This document shows positions 25,820-36,108 of a stretch of 64,000 bases of DNA, piece after piece. The stretch spans positions 3,038,001-3,102,000 of the forward strand of contig OY969556.1 of the NCBI GenBank assembly GCA_963701015.1, read 5' to 3'. The position numbers and the translations under genes are program-made. Numbering within the stretch: the first letter of the stretch is position 1; each line of letters starts with the position of its first letter. The DNA comes from MFD09286-c1 sp963701015. GTDB lineage: Bacteria > Bacteroidota > Bacteroidia > Bacteroidales > DTGW01. The notes under the pieces are model-generated. The model saw only the letters and a list, made by a program, of their open reading frames with translations. It ran no database searches and was not told where the DNA came from.

Positions 25820-28235
25820 TGGCATCTGATATTCAAAATAATACACCTGAGAACAATCTTAATATTCGAAAGATATTATATAAATCATTAATTAATTGGC
25901 CTTACTTCATCATTTGTATTGGTATTGCATACTCTATTGCATTTTTAATAAACCGTTATACCGTACCAATATATAGTGTCAATGCGTCACTTATAATAAA
26001 TGAAGAAAGAAAAACTTCAGCTGAAATAATTATGACTACTATTGACAGGTATAGTCCGAGAAAATCAATTGAAAATGAAATTGCCATAATGAAATCGTAT
26101 TCAATTACAAAACGGACATTATCTGAACTCAACTTCTATATATCATATTATGTATTAGGACGAATTAAAGAAACAAGGATGTATAATCCTCAATTATTCA
26201 AATTTGTACTCGACTCAGCTCGGCCGACCCGTACCAATTATCCAATACTCATAACTATAATTGATGAGAATAACTACAAATTAGAAATTGACAATACTTA
26301 TCATATTGAAAAAGATATGAAGTTTGGAGAAGAATTCAACCATCCTGATTTTAATTTTACTTTAAATATAAATAAAGCGCATTACAATAGTGGAATGACA
26401 TATAAAAAATTTGAAATAGTTGTAAGCGACACCAATTCTTTAGTTAATTACTATAAATCTAAATTGAATGTAGTTGCGGATGATAAGCGAAGTTCCGTTG
26501 TGACTTTATCAACAACCGGGCCAATACCTCAGCAAGAAGCGGACTTTATTAATAAATTAGCTGAGGTTTATATAAAAAATGGTCTTGAGGAAAAAAATAA
26601 AGCAACTGACAATTCTATTAAATTTATTGATATTCTTATTGGGCAAAATACCGATTCATTAAAAAAGGCTGAAATAAAATTACAAGATTTCAAACAAGAC
26701 AACAGACTAATAGATATAAGTGATGCAGGTAAAGCTATGGCTGACAAGCTTGAAGCTATTCAAACCGAAAAAATAAATGCCGATTTAAAAATGAAGTATA
26801 TATTATATCTCAAAAATTATATGCTTAGTAAAACAACTTACGATGATATAATGGCACCGGCAATAATTGGAATTGACGAACCTCTTTTAAACAGTACTAT
26901 ATCTGATTTGATTGATTTATATAAACAAAGGGCAGCACTTTCATATAGCGCCAGTATTGACAACCCGGCTATAACAATGATTGATTTAAAGATTAAAAAA
27001 ACTGTCGAAGCTATACGGGAAAATTTAAGTGAAGTTGTTAAAACAGCGCAACTTCAGCTTACTGACATAAATGAAAGAATGGTTAAAATTGAAGATGAAT
27101 TTAAAGCACTTCCAGTTAAAGAACGACAATTGCTCAATATTCAAAGAGAATTTGATATAAATAATAATATACTTACATTTTTATTGCAGAAAAGAGCAGA
27201 ATCGGGTATTATTAAAGCATCGAATATACCGGAAAGTAAAATTTTAGATGCAGCTCGTCCAGAAGGAGCATATATGATTAAACCAACACGTTCAAAAAAT
27301 TACTTAACAGCTGTAATGCTTGGTATTTTATTCCCATTGCTTATAATTATATTATTGGAATTGTTAAATACTAAAATTACTGACATTAGAGATATAGAGC
27401 GTACACAAAAATGTAATATTATTGGTTCAATAGGCCATAATATAAAGAATACGAATATACCTGTTTTCGATAACCCTAAATCGGCACTGGCAGAGGCTTT
27501 TCGTTCACTGAGAACAAATTTGCAATATATTCTACGTGAAAAAAACGAACGGATAATTCTAATTACATCAACAGTAAGCGGCGAAGGAAAAACTTTTTGC
27601 TCAATAAATTTAGCTTCAATTATTGCTATGTCAAACAAAAAAGTTTTGCTTATGGGCTTAGATTTGCGTAAACCAAGAGTGCATAAACTTTTCAACCTTT
27701 CAAATGATATTGGATTAAGTTCATATTTAATTAATAATAACACTTCTGATGAAATAATTCATCCAACACATATTCCAAATTTATATGTAATCCCATCTGG
27801 CCGGCCCCTCCAAATCCTGCAGAATTATTGGAAACCGAACAAATGAATATTCTTATAACCGATTTACGAAATAAGTTCGATTATATAATATTTGACACTC
27901 CTCCTGTTGCAATCGTCACTGATTCATTGTTATTGACAAAATATGCCGACACAAGTTTATTTGTAGTGCGGCAAAACTTTTCATCAAAAGAAGTAATAGG
28001 TCTGGCTGATAATTTAGTAGAAAGGGGAAGTTTTAAACAATTGAATATTTTAATTAATGACACTTATGTTAAAGGTTATTATGGATATTCATTAAAGTAC
28101 GGGTATAATTATGGGTATAATTATAATTATAGCTATGGTTATTATTCCGAAAAATCAGATTATTACTCTGATAACGATGACTCAAATTCAAAAAGAAGTA
28201 TTAAAGAAAGAATTAAGAAACTATTTGGGGCATAA
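25819..28235 (+). CDS. Wzc-like polysaccharide co-polymerase with BY-kinase domain, frameshifted in this sequence
   Basis: One protein of about 805 residues is split into two frames (25819-27846 and the rest to 28235). The N-terminus has a Wzz domain, a coiled coil and a second membrane helix near 495. The tyrosine-kinase domain has Walker A GEGKT (588-592) and Walker A' GLDLRKPR in the first frame; Walker B IIFDTPP is in the second. The break is one missing base within 27797-27808 (CTGGCCGGCCCC). Restoring it gives PSGPAPPNPAELLETEQ. The tail is a tyrosine cluster (YGYNYGYNYNYSYGYY), the usual autophosphorylation target that controls polymer length and export. Confidence 0.85.
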
Positions 28236-28236
28236 G

Positions 28237-28992
28237 TTATTGCATGCGTGCTTTTAACTGGCGCCGGATTCTTGATGCAAAAACAAAATCGTTTAAATAA
28301 GGATTATCGGACTGAAGTATTTCTTTGTTATTCCCTTCCCAGCATTTTTCGCCCTCATAAATGAAAACAACTTTATCACCAATTCCCATAACCGAATTCA
28401 TATCGTGGGTATTAACAATGGTTGTCATATTAAATTCAATTGTAATTTCTTTAATTAAATCGTCAATAACAATTGAAGTCTTTGGGTCGAGGCCTGAATT
28501 AGGTTCGTCGCATAAAAGATATTTTGGCTGTAATGCAATTGCCCTTGCAATAGCAACACGCTTTTGCATCCCACCACTTAATTCCGAAGGGAATAATTTA
28601 TTTGCATTTTCAATATTTACCCTCTTTAAACAAAAATTAGCCCTTTCTCGTTTTTCAGCAATTTTCATATCGGTAAACATATCTAAAGGAAACATTATAT
28701 TTTCCTCAACTGTAATTGAATCAAAAAGTGCGCTGCCCTGAAATAGCATTCCAATAGATTGCCTTACCATGCGCTTTTCTTTAGCACTAAGATTCGTAAA
28801 AACAATATCATCAAAAATTATTTCACCCTCATCGGGATGAAGTAAGCCAACAATGCATTTCATTAATACCGTTTTGCCCGATCCGCTTTGCCCTATTATT
28901 AAATTCATTTTTCCGGTATCGAATGCAACCGAAATATTATTTAAGACCTTCCTATCATTAAATAGCTTCGATATATTTTTAACTTCTATCAT
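28237..28992 (-). CDS. MlaF-like ABC transporter ATPase
   Basis: The 251-residue ATPase has Walker A GQSGSGKT (34-41), signature LSGGMQKR, Walker B LLCDEPNSGLDP and the switch His in VNTHD. Its subfamily is the MlaF/Mkl type that works with MlaE permeases in lipid transport between the membranes. The ATG overlaps the permease stop by 4 nt. Its stop lies one base from that of the convergent BY-kinase gene, with no terminator visible between them. No MCE-domain (MlaD) gene follows in the window. Confidence 0.9.
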   Translation of the reverse strand: MIEVKNISKLFNDRKVLNNISVAFDTGKMNLIIGQSGSGKTVLMKCIVGLLHPDEGEIIFDDIVFTNLSAKEKRMVRQSIGMLFQGSALFDSITVEENIMFPLDMFTDMKIAEKRERANFCLKRVNIENANKLFPSELSGGMQKRVAIARAIALQPKYLLCDEPNSGLDPKTSIVIDDLIKEITIEFNMTTIVNTHDMNSVMGIGDKVVFIYEGEKCWEGNNKEILQSDNPYLNDFVFASRIRRQLKARMQ

Positions 28993-29729
28993 GTTAACAT
29001 TAACTGGGTTAACAATAAATTGAAAAATAATATAATAATACTGCTATAAACAACAGCACGTGTACTTGCTTTTCCTACTTCAATTGAACCGCCATTAACA
29101 TAATACCCGTTATATGCAGCTACCGAAGTAATAATAAATGCAAAAACAATTGTTTTAACAATGCTATATAAAACATAATAAGGTTTGAAAGAATATTGCA
29201 AACCGTAAATAAACTCATCAGTTGTTATTACACCCGAGGTTACACCGGCCACCCAGCCACCAATAATTCCAATAACTACACTAATTATAGTTAAAATAGG
29301 ATTAAACAACACTGCTGCAATAATTTTAGGCAAAGTAAGGAAACTGGCAGAATTAACACCCATCATTTCAAGAGCATCGATTTGTTCGGTTATACGCATG
29401 GTACCAATTTCAGACGAAATAGTTGAACCAACTTTACCAACCAAAATTAAAGCAACAATTGTGGATGAAAATTCAAGAATTAATGAATCGCGGATTGCCA
29501 GGGCTATAAGATAATTTGGGAACAATGCGGTTTTAGTATTCAATCCGGTTTGGATTGTTAAAACCGCACCAATAAATAATGAAATAATAAGTACAATGCC
29601 AATTGAGTTTAACCCTAAATTTTCAATTTCCTTCAATATTTCGCGATAATAAACCGATATCTTCTCAGGCTTAGCAAATACCTTTGCCAGAAAAATAAAA
29701 AATCGACCAATATGAAATAGAAAATTCAT
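28989..29729 (-). CDS. MlaE-like ABC transporter permease
   Basis: The 246-residue membrane protein has about five or six helices. It carries MlaE family segments: LIISLFIGAVLTIQTG, the LEFSSTIVALILVGKVGSTISSEIG region, and GTMRITEQIDALEMMGVN with the EQIDAL coupling motif. It forms the membrane part of a phospholipid-trafficking transporter with the downstream ATPase. It is first in the two-gene operon and has a TAATTTTG element about 25 nt upstream. Confidence 0.9.
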   Translation of the reverse strand: MNFLFHIGRFFIFLAKVFAKPEKISVYYREILKEIENLGLNSIGIVLIISLFIGAVLTIQTGLNTKTALFPNYLIALAIRDSLILEFSSTIVALILVGKVGSTISSEIGTMRITEQIDALEMMGVNSASFLTLPKIIAAVLFNPILTIISVVIGIIGGWVAGVTSGVITTDEFIYGLQYSFKPYYVLYSIVKTIVFAFIITSVAAYNGYYVNGGSIEVGKASTRAVVYSSIIILFFNLLLTQLMLT

Positions 29730-29753
29730 TTAAAGTTTATTTGTTTAAAAGTA

Positions 29754-29761
29754 CAAAATTA
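29754..29761 (-). promoter_or_regulatory. -7 element for the mlaE-mlaF operon
   Basis: On the minus strand the sequence reads TAATTTTG, a full match to TAnnTTTG, about 25 nt before the permease ATG. No good -33 box was seen. Confidence 0.4.
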
Positions 29762-29828
29762 TATTCTCAAACATTTTAAATTTGTCCGTTTAATATATTT
29801 TGAACAATTGAATCCAAATTTAGAACTT

Positions 29829-30935
29829 ATGAACCAAAACAATTATTGCGTTATTATGGCCGGAGGAATTGGAAGCAGATTCTGGCCCTTTAGTCGTTCA
29901 TCGCGTCCTAAACAATTTTTAGATATTCTGGGAACTGGAAAATCGTTGCTACAGCAAACCTTCGACAGATTTTCAAAAATTATTCCTGAAGAAAATATTT
30001 TAGTTGTAACAAACAAAGAATATTTAGACTTGGTAAAGCAGCAGTTGCCAAAGATTAAAGAAATCAATATTTTACTCGAACCATACCGAAGAAATACTGC
30101 TCCATGCATAGCATTTGCCAATTACAAAATATCGAAACAAAATCCGGAAGCAAATATAGTTGTTGCTCCTTCGGATCATTTGATTATGAAAGAAGAAGAA
30201 TTTTTGAGAGTGGTTGAAACTGGCTTAAACTTTGTAAAAGAAGACGATGTATTATTAACCTTAGGAATCACTCCTAGCAGACCTGAAACAGGCTACGGTT
30301 ATATTCAAATTCAAAAGGAGATTGATAAAGAAAAAGACGGTCGCAAAATTTACTCCGGTTTTGACCTTGTAAAAACATTTACTGAAAAGCCAGACATTGA
30401 AATGGCAAAGGTATTTGTTGAAAGTGGTGAATTTTTCTGGAATTCGGGACTGTTTTTCTGGTCGTTGAAAAGTATAAATAAGTCATTTGAACAATTTTTG
30501 CCCGAGGTAAACCAATTATTTAAAGAAGGAATTACACTATACAACTCACCTGAGGAAGAAGCATTTATTGAAGAAATTTATGCCCGTTGCAAAAGCATAT
30601 CCATTGATTATGGAATTATGGAAAAAGCAAATAATGTTTATGTTTTAAAAGCCGATTTTGGATGGTCCGATCTTGGAACCTGGGGATCAATGTACGAGCA
30701 TTCACTAAAGGATAATAATGGTAATCACGTAAAAGGTAAAAATGTGTTCACCTATGATACTAAAAATTGTGTTATTAATGTTTCAGGTGATAAATGTGTT
30801 ATTTTGCAAGGGCTTTCCGATTATATTGTGGTTGATTCCGGCGAAATAATGCTGATTTGCAATAAAAAGGACGAACAATTAATTAAACAATTTGTAAATG
30901 ATGTAAAACTAAAACTTGGCGACAAGTTTCTATAA
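29829..30935 (+). CDS. Mannose-1-phosphate guanylyltransferase
   Basis: The enzyme of about 368 residues has the nucleotidyltransferase signature MAGGIGSRFWPFSRSSRPKQ, the FTEKP motif and DFGWSDLGTW. It makes GDP-mannose from mannose-1-phosphate and GTP, feeding mannose, fucose or related sugars into surface glycans. The ATG at 29829 is preferred over the in-frame TTG at 29808 because it places the fold start at the usual distance. It has the short monofunctional form with no isomerase domain. It is next to, but divergent from, mlaE, and is closed by a strong terminator. Confidence 0.92.
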   Translation: MNQNNYCVIMAGGIGSRFWPFSRSSRPKQFLDILGTGKSLLQQTFDRFSKIIPEENILVVTNKEYLDLVKQQLPKIKEINILLEPYRRNTAPCIAFANYKISKQNPEANIVVAPSDHLIMKEEEFLRVVETGLNFVKEDDVLLTLGITPSRPETGYGYIQIQKEIDKEKDGRKIYSGFDLVKTFTEKPDIEMAKVFVESGEFFWNSGLFFWSLKSINKSFEQFLPEVNQLFKEGITLYNSPEEEAFIEEIYARCKSISIDYGIMEKANNVYVLKADFGWSDLGTWGSMYEHSLKDNNGNHVKGKNVFTYDTKNCVINVSGDKCVILQGLSDYIVVDSGEIMLICNKKDEQLIKQFVNDVKLKLGDKFL

Positions 30936-30943
30936 TAAAGCTT

Positions 30944-30976
30944 AAGGGTTTTGTGGTAATTACAAAACCCTTTTTT
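30944..30976. terminator. Bidirectional terminator between the GDP-mannose enzyme and ftsZ
   Basis: An 11-bp perfect stem (AAGGGTTTTGT / ACAAAACCCTT) has a 7-nt loop and is followed by a T-run on the plus strand. It sits between convergent genes, and the A-run at its left serves the ftsZ direction. Confidence 0.85.
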
Positions 30977-30986
30977 AATACTTTAT

Positions 30987-32429
30987 CTAATCTACATTAT
31001 TATTCAAGTATGGATTTTCTGGCTTTAAAACAACTTTTCTTTCATCATCATCACATAAGGTAAACTTTGAAATATCAGAACTTCCGGGAGATTTCATTTC
31101 ATCAAAATTTATTTTTTTCCGAATATAGGCTGGTTGATTTTCGAGATCATCTATTAGGTTTGAATCGCCCATATTGCTTGCCAAATCTTTTTGTCGTGAA
31201 TTTGCTTTCTTAGGTTCTGGCATTTTTTCATATGGCCTGTTCTTTGAAATTTTTACTTCAATTTCATTGGAATTATCGACAAATGCAGAACCTGAACTTG
31301 TGGCAAAATCTAAATCAAGAATTCTTTGTCGTGCAGATTCAGCACTATCGCGCGTTTTAACTTCAAAAACATTTTGTGTAACTGTTGAACGGCGTTGCTG
31401 TTCTTCTGGCAATGGTACGTTAACTATTTGTCTTTTTCGTCCATATAATTCAGGAATTGAATTTGTTTCAAAGCCAGTTGCTATAATGGTTACACTTATA
31501 CGTTTTCTTAAATTCAAATCATTACCTGTTCCCCATATTAACAAAGTATCTTTGGCAACAGCACTGGTAACATAATCGGTAATTATACCAACTTCATCCA
31601 TTGAAACTTCATCTTCGCCTGAAGTGATATTAAGTAAGATGTTTTTAGCACCACGGATATCATTATTATTCAGCAATGGTGAAGCTAATGCTTGCTGAAT
31701 TGCTTCCAATGCACGGTTTTCACCTTCAGCCGTTCCAGAACCCATTATTGCAACGCCACTATTTGCCATTACAGTATTTACATCAGCAAAGTCAACATTT
31801 ATATATCCATGAACTGTTATTATTTCAGCTATTCCTTTTGCTGCAGTGGTTAAAACATTGTCAGCCCGGGAAAATGCTTCTGAAATTTTTAAATCACCAA
31901 ACATTTCACGTAATTTCTCATTGTGAATAACCAATAAAGAATCTACATAATTTCGAATTTCATTTATGCCTTCAACTGCCTGATTAATTCGTATTTGACC
32001 TTCGAATTTAAATGGAACTGTAACAATGGCAACGGTTAGCAAACCCATTTCTTTTGCAGCTTTTGCAATAACAGGTGCTGCACCTGTGCCAGTGCCCCCA
32101 CCCATTCCGGCAGTAATAAATACCATGCGTGTATTTTGTGACAATACATCAATAATATCCTGCAAATCTTCAATTGCTGCCTGACGTCCAACATCAGGTT
32201 TATTGCCAGCTCCGCGACCTTCAGTTGTAGCATTGCCAAGTTGAATTTTTACCGGAACCGGGCTGTTTGCAAGAGCTTGTGCATCGGTGTTGCAAATAAT
32301 AAAATCAACATCCTTTATTCCCTGCTTGTACATATGATTTACGGCATTGCTCCCGCCGCCACCAACACCAACAACTTTAATAATAGATGATTTGTGTTTT
32401 TGCAAATCGAAATTTATCAGGTCTTCCAT
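30987..32429 (-). CDS. ftsZ: Cell division protein FtsZ
   Basis: This tubulin-like GTPase has about 480 residues from the preferred start MEDLINF at 32429. The in-frame ATG at 32462 would add 11 residues encoded by a CGTAC repeat region and is less likely. The GTP-binding core includes [11 protein letters not shown] and the signature [11 protein letters not shown], then a long acidic, variable C-terminal linker and a short conserved-looking tail ([12 protein letters not shown]). FtsZ polymerises at midcell and recruits the divisome. It is last in the dcw cluster, 127 nt after ftsA. Confidence 0.97.
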   Translation of the reverse strand: MEDLINFDLQKHKSSIIKVVGVGGGGSNAVNHMYKQGIKDVDFIICNTDAQALANSPVPVKIQLGNATTEGRGAGNKPDVGRQAAIEDLQDIIDVLSQNTRMVFITAGMGGGTGTGAAPVIAKAAKEMGLLTVAIVTVPFKFEGQIRINQAVEGINEIRNYVDSLLVIHNEKLREMFGDLKISEAFSRADNVLTTAAKGIAEIITVHGYINVDFADVNTVMANSGVAIMGSGTAEGENRALEAIQQALASPLLNNNDIRGAKNILLNITSGEDEVSMDEVGIITDYVTSAVAKDTLLIWGTGNDLNLRKRISVTIIATGFETNSIPELYGRKRQIVNVPLPEEQQRRSTVTQNVFEVKTRDSAESARQRILDLDFATSSGSAFVDNSNEIEVKISKNRPYEKMPEPKKANSRQKDLASNMGDSNLIDDLENQPAYIRKKINFDEMKSPGSSDISKFTLCDDDERKVVLKPENPYLNNNVD

Positions 32430-32455
32430 AACTTTAAGTTTTATTGCCACAAAGT

Positions 32456-32481
32456 CGTACATTGAAACGTACGCCGCGTAC
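32456..32481. repeat. Three CGTAC copies in the ftsZ leader
   Basis: CGTAC occurs at 32456, 32468 and 32477. The last two form an inverted repeat, GTACG-CCG-CGTAC (32469-32481). The GC-rich motif stands out in an AT-rich region and lies just upstream of the preferred ftsZ start, so it may be an operator or a leader hairpin. Confidence 0.4.
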
Positions 32482-32556
32482 CATTTAGTTATTTTTTTTG
32501 TATTTGTAATTCATAAACATTAGCAAATTAGCATATTTAATAATTGGTGAATTTGT

Positions 32557-33930
32557 TTACATTTTTGCATCATTTTCTTCAAACAAATCACTGAATGTTT
32601 TTCGGAATGAATCGAGAAAGCTTGATTTTACTTTTGGTTCACTATCATCTTTCATCTCAAATTCAACTTCCTGTTCAGCTTTTTCACTTTCTAATTTATT
32701 TGTTTCAACTTTAAATTGATCAGATTTAACATCGGTTTCAAAAGTCTTCTGTTCAATTGTTTCATTATGTTCATCGAGATATTCGTAACCTTTTAAGACC
32801 AATCCGATAGAAGTGGAATACATGGGCTGGTTAATATCATTGGGAACATTAGCAGCCAAATGCTCATTTGGATAACCCAAACGAACATCCATGCCGGTTT
32901 TAAATTTTACCAATTGAGGTAAATGTTTTAACAATGCACCTCCGCCGGTAATTACAATTCCAGCACTCAGCTTGTCCATATAACCTGAGTTTTCGATTTC
33001 AAAAGTAACAGCGTCGAAAATTTCTTCCATACGCGATTGTATAATATAAGCCAAACTTTTGAAGGAAATTTCTTTCGGATCGCGCCCAGCAATACCGGCA
33101 ATAGAAACTACTTTATCTTCCTCAGCCATTTCGCCCAGCGCCGAGCCAAACTGTATTTTCAACAGTTCGGCCTGACGTTGGAGAATTGAGCAACCCTCTT
33201 TAATATCTTTTGTTATTACATTTCCACCAAAAGGAATTACAGCAGTGTGGCGGATTATATCGTCGTAATAAACAGCAATATCAGTTGTACCACCACCAAT
33301 ATCGACTATAGCAACGCCTGCTTCCTTTTCATCATCAGTTAAAACAGCCTCTGAAGAAGCAAGTGGTTCGAGTACAAGTCCTTTAACCTTTAAGCCAGCA
33401 CGGTTAACACATTTTTCAATATTTTTAGCCGATGCAATTTGAGCTATTACAATGTGAAAATTTGCTTCGAGACGTTTACCCGACATGCCCACAGGAGCTT
33501 TAACCCCCGGTTCATTGTCAACAATGTAACTTTGCGGAATAACATGAATTATTTCCTCGCCAACATCAATAGGAATTTTACGCATGTCATTCTCAAGCAT
33601 CTTAATATCATCGCGGGTAATTTCATCTTCATAACTATTCCGATTGATATAACCACGATTCTTAATACTACGGATATGTTGACCGGCAATACCAACAAAT
33701 ACTTCAGTAAGTTTCAATCCAGCCTTTAATTCAGCTTCCTGAACCGTCTTTAATATTGCAGCAACGGTCTCTTCAATATTCTGGACAACTCCACGTTTTA
33801 CCCCTTTCGATTCGGTTTTTGCCATGGCCAAAATTTCAAGGCGGCCATTATCATTCTTTTTACCTATAATGGTTACAATTTTTGTTGTGCCTATATCAAT
33901 GGCGCCGATAACTTGTTCTTTCTGTATCAT
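32557..33930 (-). CDS. ftsA: Cell division protein FtsA
   Basis: The 457-residue actin-like ATPase has a phosphate-1 motif GAIDIGTTKIVTIIG, the phosphate-2 motif VDIGGGTTDIAVY, and the adenosine motif VITGGGALLKHLP. The SHS2 domain lies in the first third (EVFVGIAGQHI). A charged linker of about 50 residues precedes a C-terminal amphipathic helix (SFLDSFRKTFSDLF) that should tether FtsZ filaments to the membrane. It begins 4 nt after ftsQ. Confidence 0.96.
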   Translation of the reverse strand: MIQKEQVIGAIDIGTTKIVTIIGKKNDNGRLEILAMAKTESKGVKRGVVQNIEETVAAILKTVQEAELKAGLKLTEVFVGIAGQHIRSIKNRGYINRNSYEDEITRDDIKMLENDMRKIPIDVGEEIIHVIPQSYIVDNEPGVKAPVGMSGKRLEANFHIVIAQIASAKNIEKCVNRAGLKVKGLVLEPLASSEAVLTDDEKEAGVAIVDIGGGTTDIAVYYDDIIRHTAVIPFGGNVITKDIKEGCSILQRQAELLKIQFGSALGEMAEEDKVVSIAGIAGRDPKEISFKSLAYIIQSRMEEIFDAVTFEIENSGYMDKLSAGIVITGGGALLKHLPQLVKFKTGMDVRLGYPNEHLAANVPNDINQPMYSTSIGLVLKGYEYLDEHNETIEQKTFETDVKSDQFKVETNKLESEKAEQEVEFEMKDDSEPKVKSSFLDSFRKTFSDLFEENDAKM

Positions 33931-33934
33931 TTTT

Positions 33935-34723
33935 TTATCGTTTTGTGCAAACTATCTGGTCTTTATATTTTAGGTTTATTGTTTTATATTGGTTCCAACC
34001 TATTTGGTTAAATGCCCTATATAGCGATTTTAATTTTTTAAATTTATTATCCAAATCATCGGAATGTCCAAATATTATTATTTGCGAGCCAACTCGCGGA
34101 ACGAGTTGCATTTCACCATGACTATCTACATATATCTGTTCAATTTGTGAACGCCAAAAGTCATCCTTATCAATATATTTGGCTAAACTGAATAATTCAT
34201 ATATAACATTTGGCCGTAGAATGGAATCTTTATTTGATGGGAAAATATTTTTACCCGATATAACTTCAAAAGGTTCATTAATATTGCCATTTGCTAATAA
34301 TGTTAATGAAGCGCTTTGACCTGTAACCGGAATTATTTGTCCGGTATTGTCAATATAATAATTCAATAATTTTTTGTCAACCACGCGCAAAATCGGTTTT
34401 CGCTGTTCAACTTCAATTAAAAACTTTCCATCAATTGTAGTATATGCAGCACTAGAGCGAACAGCCGGGTTCTTATCAACTATTTTTTCGGCAAGATAAG
34501 TATCAACACTATCGATAGGAACACCTAGTTGCCGTATTTTAAAATGATCAATAGCTTTTTTTATATCTTCCTGTTTCAGAAATCGATTCATTTCTTCGTT
34601 TTCAACAACAATTTCAACTTTATTACAAATTATATGTTTTCTGCCTTCGGCAACAAAACCTAATATAACCACTAAATAAGCGGCTAAGAAAAACCAAAGC
34701 AATATGTTTTTAATTTTTTTCAA
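33935..34723 (-). CDS. ftsQ: Cell division protein FtsQ
   Basis: A bitopic membrane protein with one helix near the N-terminus (ILLWFFLAAYLVVILGFV), then a POTRA-like region (NRFLKQEDIKKAIDHF) and the FtsQ beta domain. The first ATG (34774) would overlap murC by 65 nt. The TTG at 34723 overlaps it by 14 nt, still leaves a basic leader before the helix (LKKIKN), and is preferred here, though this is not certain. FtsQ, with FtsL and FtsB-like partners, links early and late divisome proteins. Confidence 0.85.
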   Translation of the reverse strand: MKKIKNILLWFFLAAYLVVILGFVAEGRKHIICNKVEIVVENEEMNRFLKQEDIKKAIDHFKIRQLGVPIDSVDTYLAEKIVDKNPAVRSSAAYTTIDGKFLIEVEQRKPILRVVDKKLLNYYIDNTGQIIPVTGQSASLTLLANGNINEPFEVISGKNIFPSNKDSILRPNVIYELFSLAKYIDKDDFWRSQIEQIYVDSHGEMQLVPRVGSQIIIFGHSDDLDNKFKKLKSLYRAFNQIGWNQYKTINLKYKDQIVCTKR

Positions 34724-36101
34724 TCTTTTTTGAAAATAATTTTGTAATAGGCTCAACCAATTTGTCAATATCACCTGCCCCCATAGTTATAAGTACCTCT
34801 GGTTCTCTTGTTTTTAAAATTTTTAGCAAATCGTTTTTCGAACATAGCCATTTGTCCTTTAAAGTTAGCTTATCAAAAATAATATTTGATGAAACACCAT
34901 GTATTGGTTCTTCACGTGCCGGATAGATTTCAAGCAATATAACTTCATCCAATAATCCAAGACTTTCAGCAAAACCTTCTGCAAAATCTCGTGTACGTGA
35001 AAATAAATGAGGCTGAAATATACCGGTAATTTTTTTTAATGGATATATAGTTTTTACTGAAGTTATACAAGCTTTTAGTTCTTCAGGATGATGTGCATAA
35101 TCATCAATATATACAAAATTGTTATTTTTTATATGGTATTCGAACCTACGTTTAACACCGGAAAAGTTTTCTAATCCTAATCGAATTTCATTTATTGTAA
35201 CACCAACAAATAGTGATGCAGCTATTGCTGCAATTGCATTTTCGAGATTCATTTTTCCGGGAACACCGAGTTTCAAATTTCTTACAATCCCATTTGGTGT
35301 TTGTATATCAAATGAATAAAGTCCATCTATTAACTTTAAATTAACGGGATAGAAATCGGCTATATCATCAACAGCATAGTCAAATATATGAACACTTTCC
35401 AAATTTGAAATATCGAGCTGAATTCCTTTCTTATGAATTAAAATTCCTCCTTTATTAATTTGCCGTATAAATAAGTTAAATGATTTTAAAACTTCGTCAT
35501 GTGTTCCATATATATCTAAATGGTCAGCATCAGTTGAAGTTACAATTGCCAAAAATGGAAAAAATTTAAGGAACGAACGGTCGAATTCATCGGCTTCAGC
35601 AACTACAATTTCACTTTTATTGGAAAGCAATAAATTAGAATTATAATTTTTTGAAATTCCTCCTAAGAAAGCACTGCAATCGACATTCGATTGCTTAAGC
35701 AAATGTGCCAACATTGTTGATGTGGTGGTTTTACCATGTGTGCCAGCTATACCAATTCCCTTTTTATTCGAGAAAATAAATCCCAACACTTCTGCACGCT
35801 TCATTATATTATAGTCATGATTTCGAAAATAGCTAAATTCATTATGGTTGGCAGGAACAGCCGGAGTATATATAATTAATGTGTTCTCTTTTTCAGTAAT
35901 TACTTTTTCAGGTATATTTGATATATTATCTTCAAAATGAATAGATATTCCTTCGGATTGCAAAGCATCGGTAAGTGTAGTTTGTGTACGATCAAAACCT
36001 GCTACATATTTTCCCATTGTATTAAAATAGCGGGCCAGGGCACTCATGCCAATTCCACCGATTCCTATAAAATAAACACTATATATTTTTTCAAAATTCA
36101 T
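34710..36101 (-). CDS. murC: UDP-N-acetylmuramate--L-alanine ligase MurC
   Basis: The 463-residue enzyme has the N-terminal UDP-binding GIGGIGMSALARYF, the ATP P-loop GTHGKTTTSTM, and the central AEADEFDRSFL and DDYAHHPEELKA motifs of Mur ligases. It adds L-alanine to UDP-MurNAc, the first step of the stem peptide. It starts 7 nt after murG. Confidence 0.97.
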   Translation of the reverse strand: MNFEKIYSVYFIGIGGIGMSALARYFNTMGKYVAGFDRTQTTLTDALQSEGISIHFEDNISNIPEKVITEKENTLIIYTPAVPANHNEFSYFRNHDYNIMKRAEVLGFIFSNKKGIGIAGTHGKTTTSTMLAHLLKQSNVDCSAFLGGISKNYNSNLLLSNKSEIVVAEADEFDRSFLKFFPFLAIVTSTDADHLDIYGTHDEVLKSFNLFIRQINKGGILIHKKGIQLDISNLESVHIFDYAVDDIADFYPVNLKLIDGLYSFDIQTPNGIVRNLKLGVPGKMNLENAIAAIAASLFVGVTINEIRLGLENFSGVKRRFEYHIKNNNFVYIDDYAHHPEELKACITSVKTIYPLKKITGIFQPHLFSRTRDFAEGFAESLGLLDEVILLEIYPAREEPIHGVSSNIIFDKLTLKDKWLCSKNDLLKILKTREPEVLITMGAGDIDKLVEPITKLFSKKIEKN

Positions 36102-36108
36102 TTAAACT

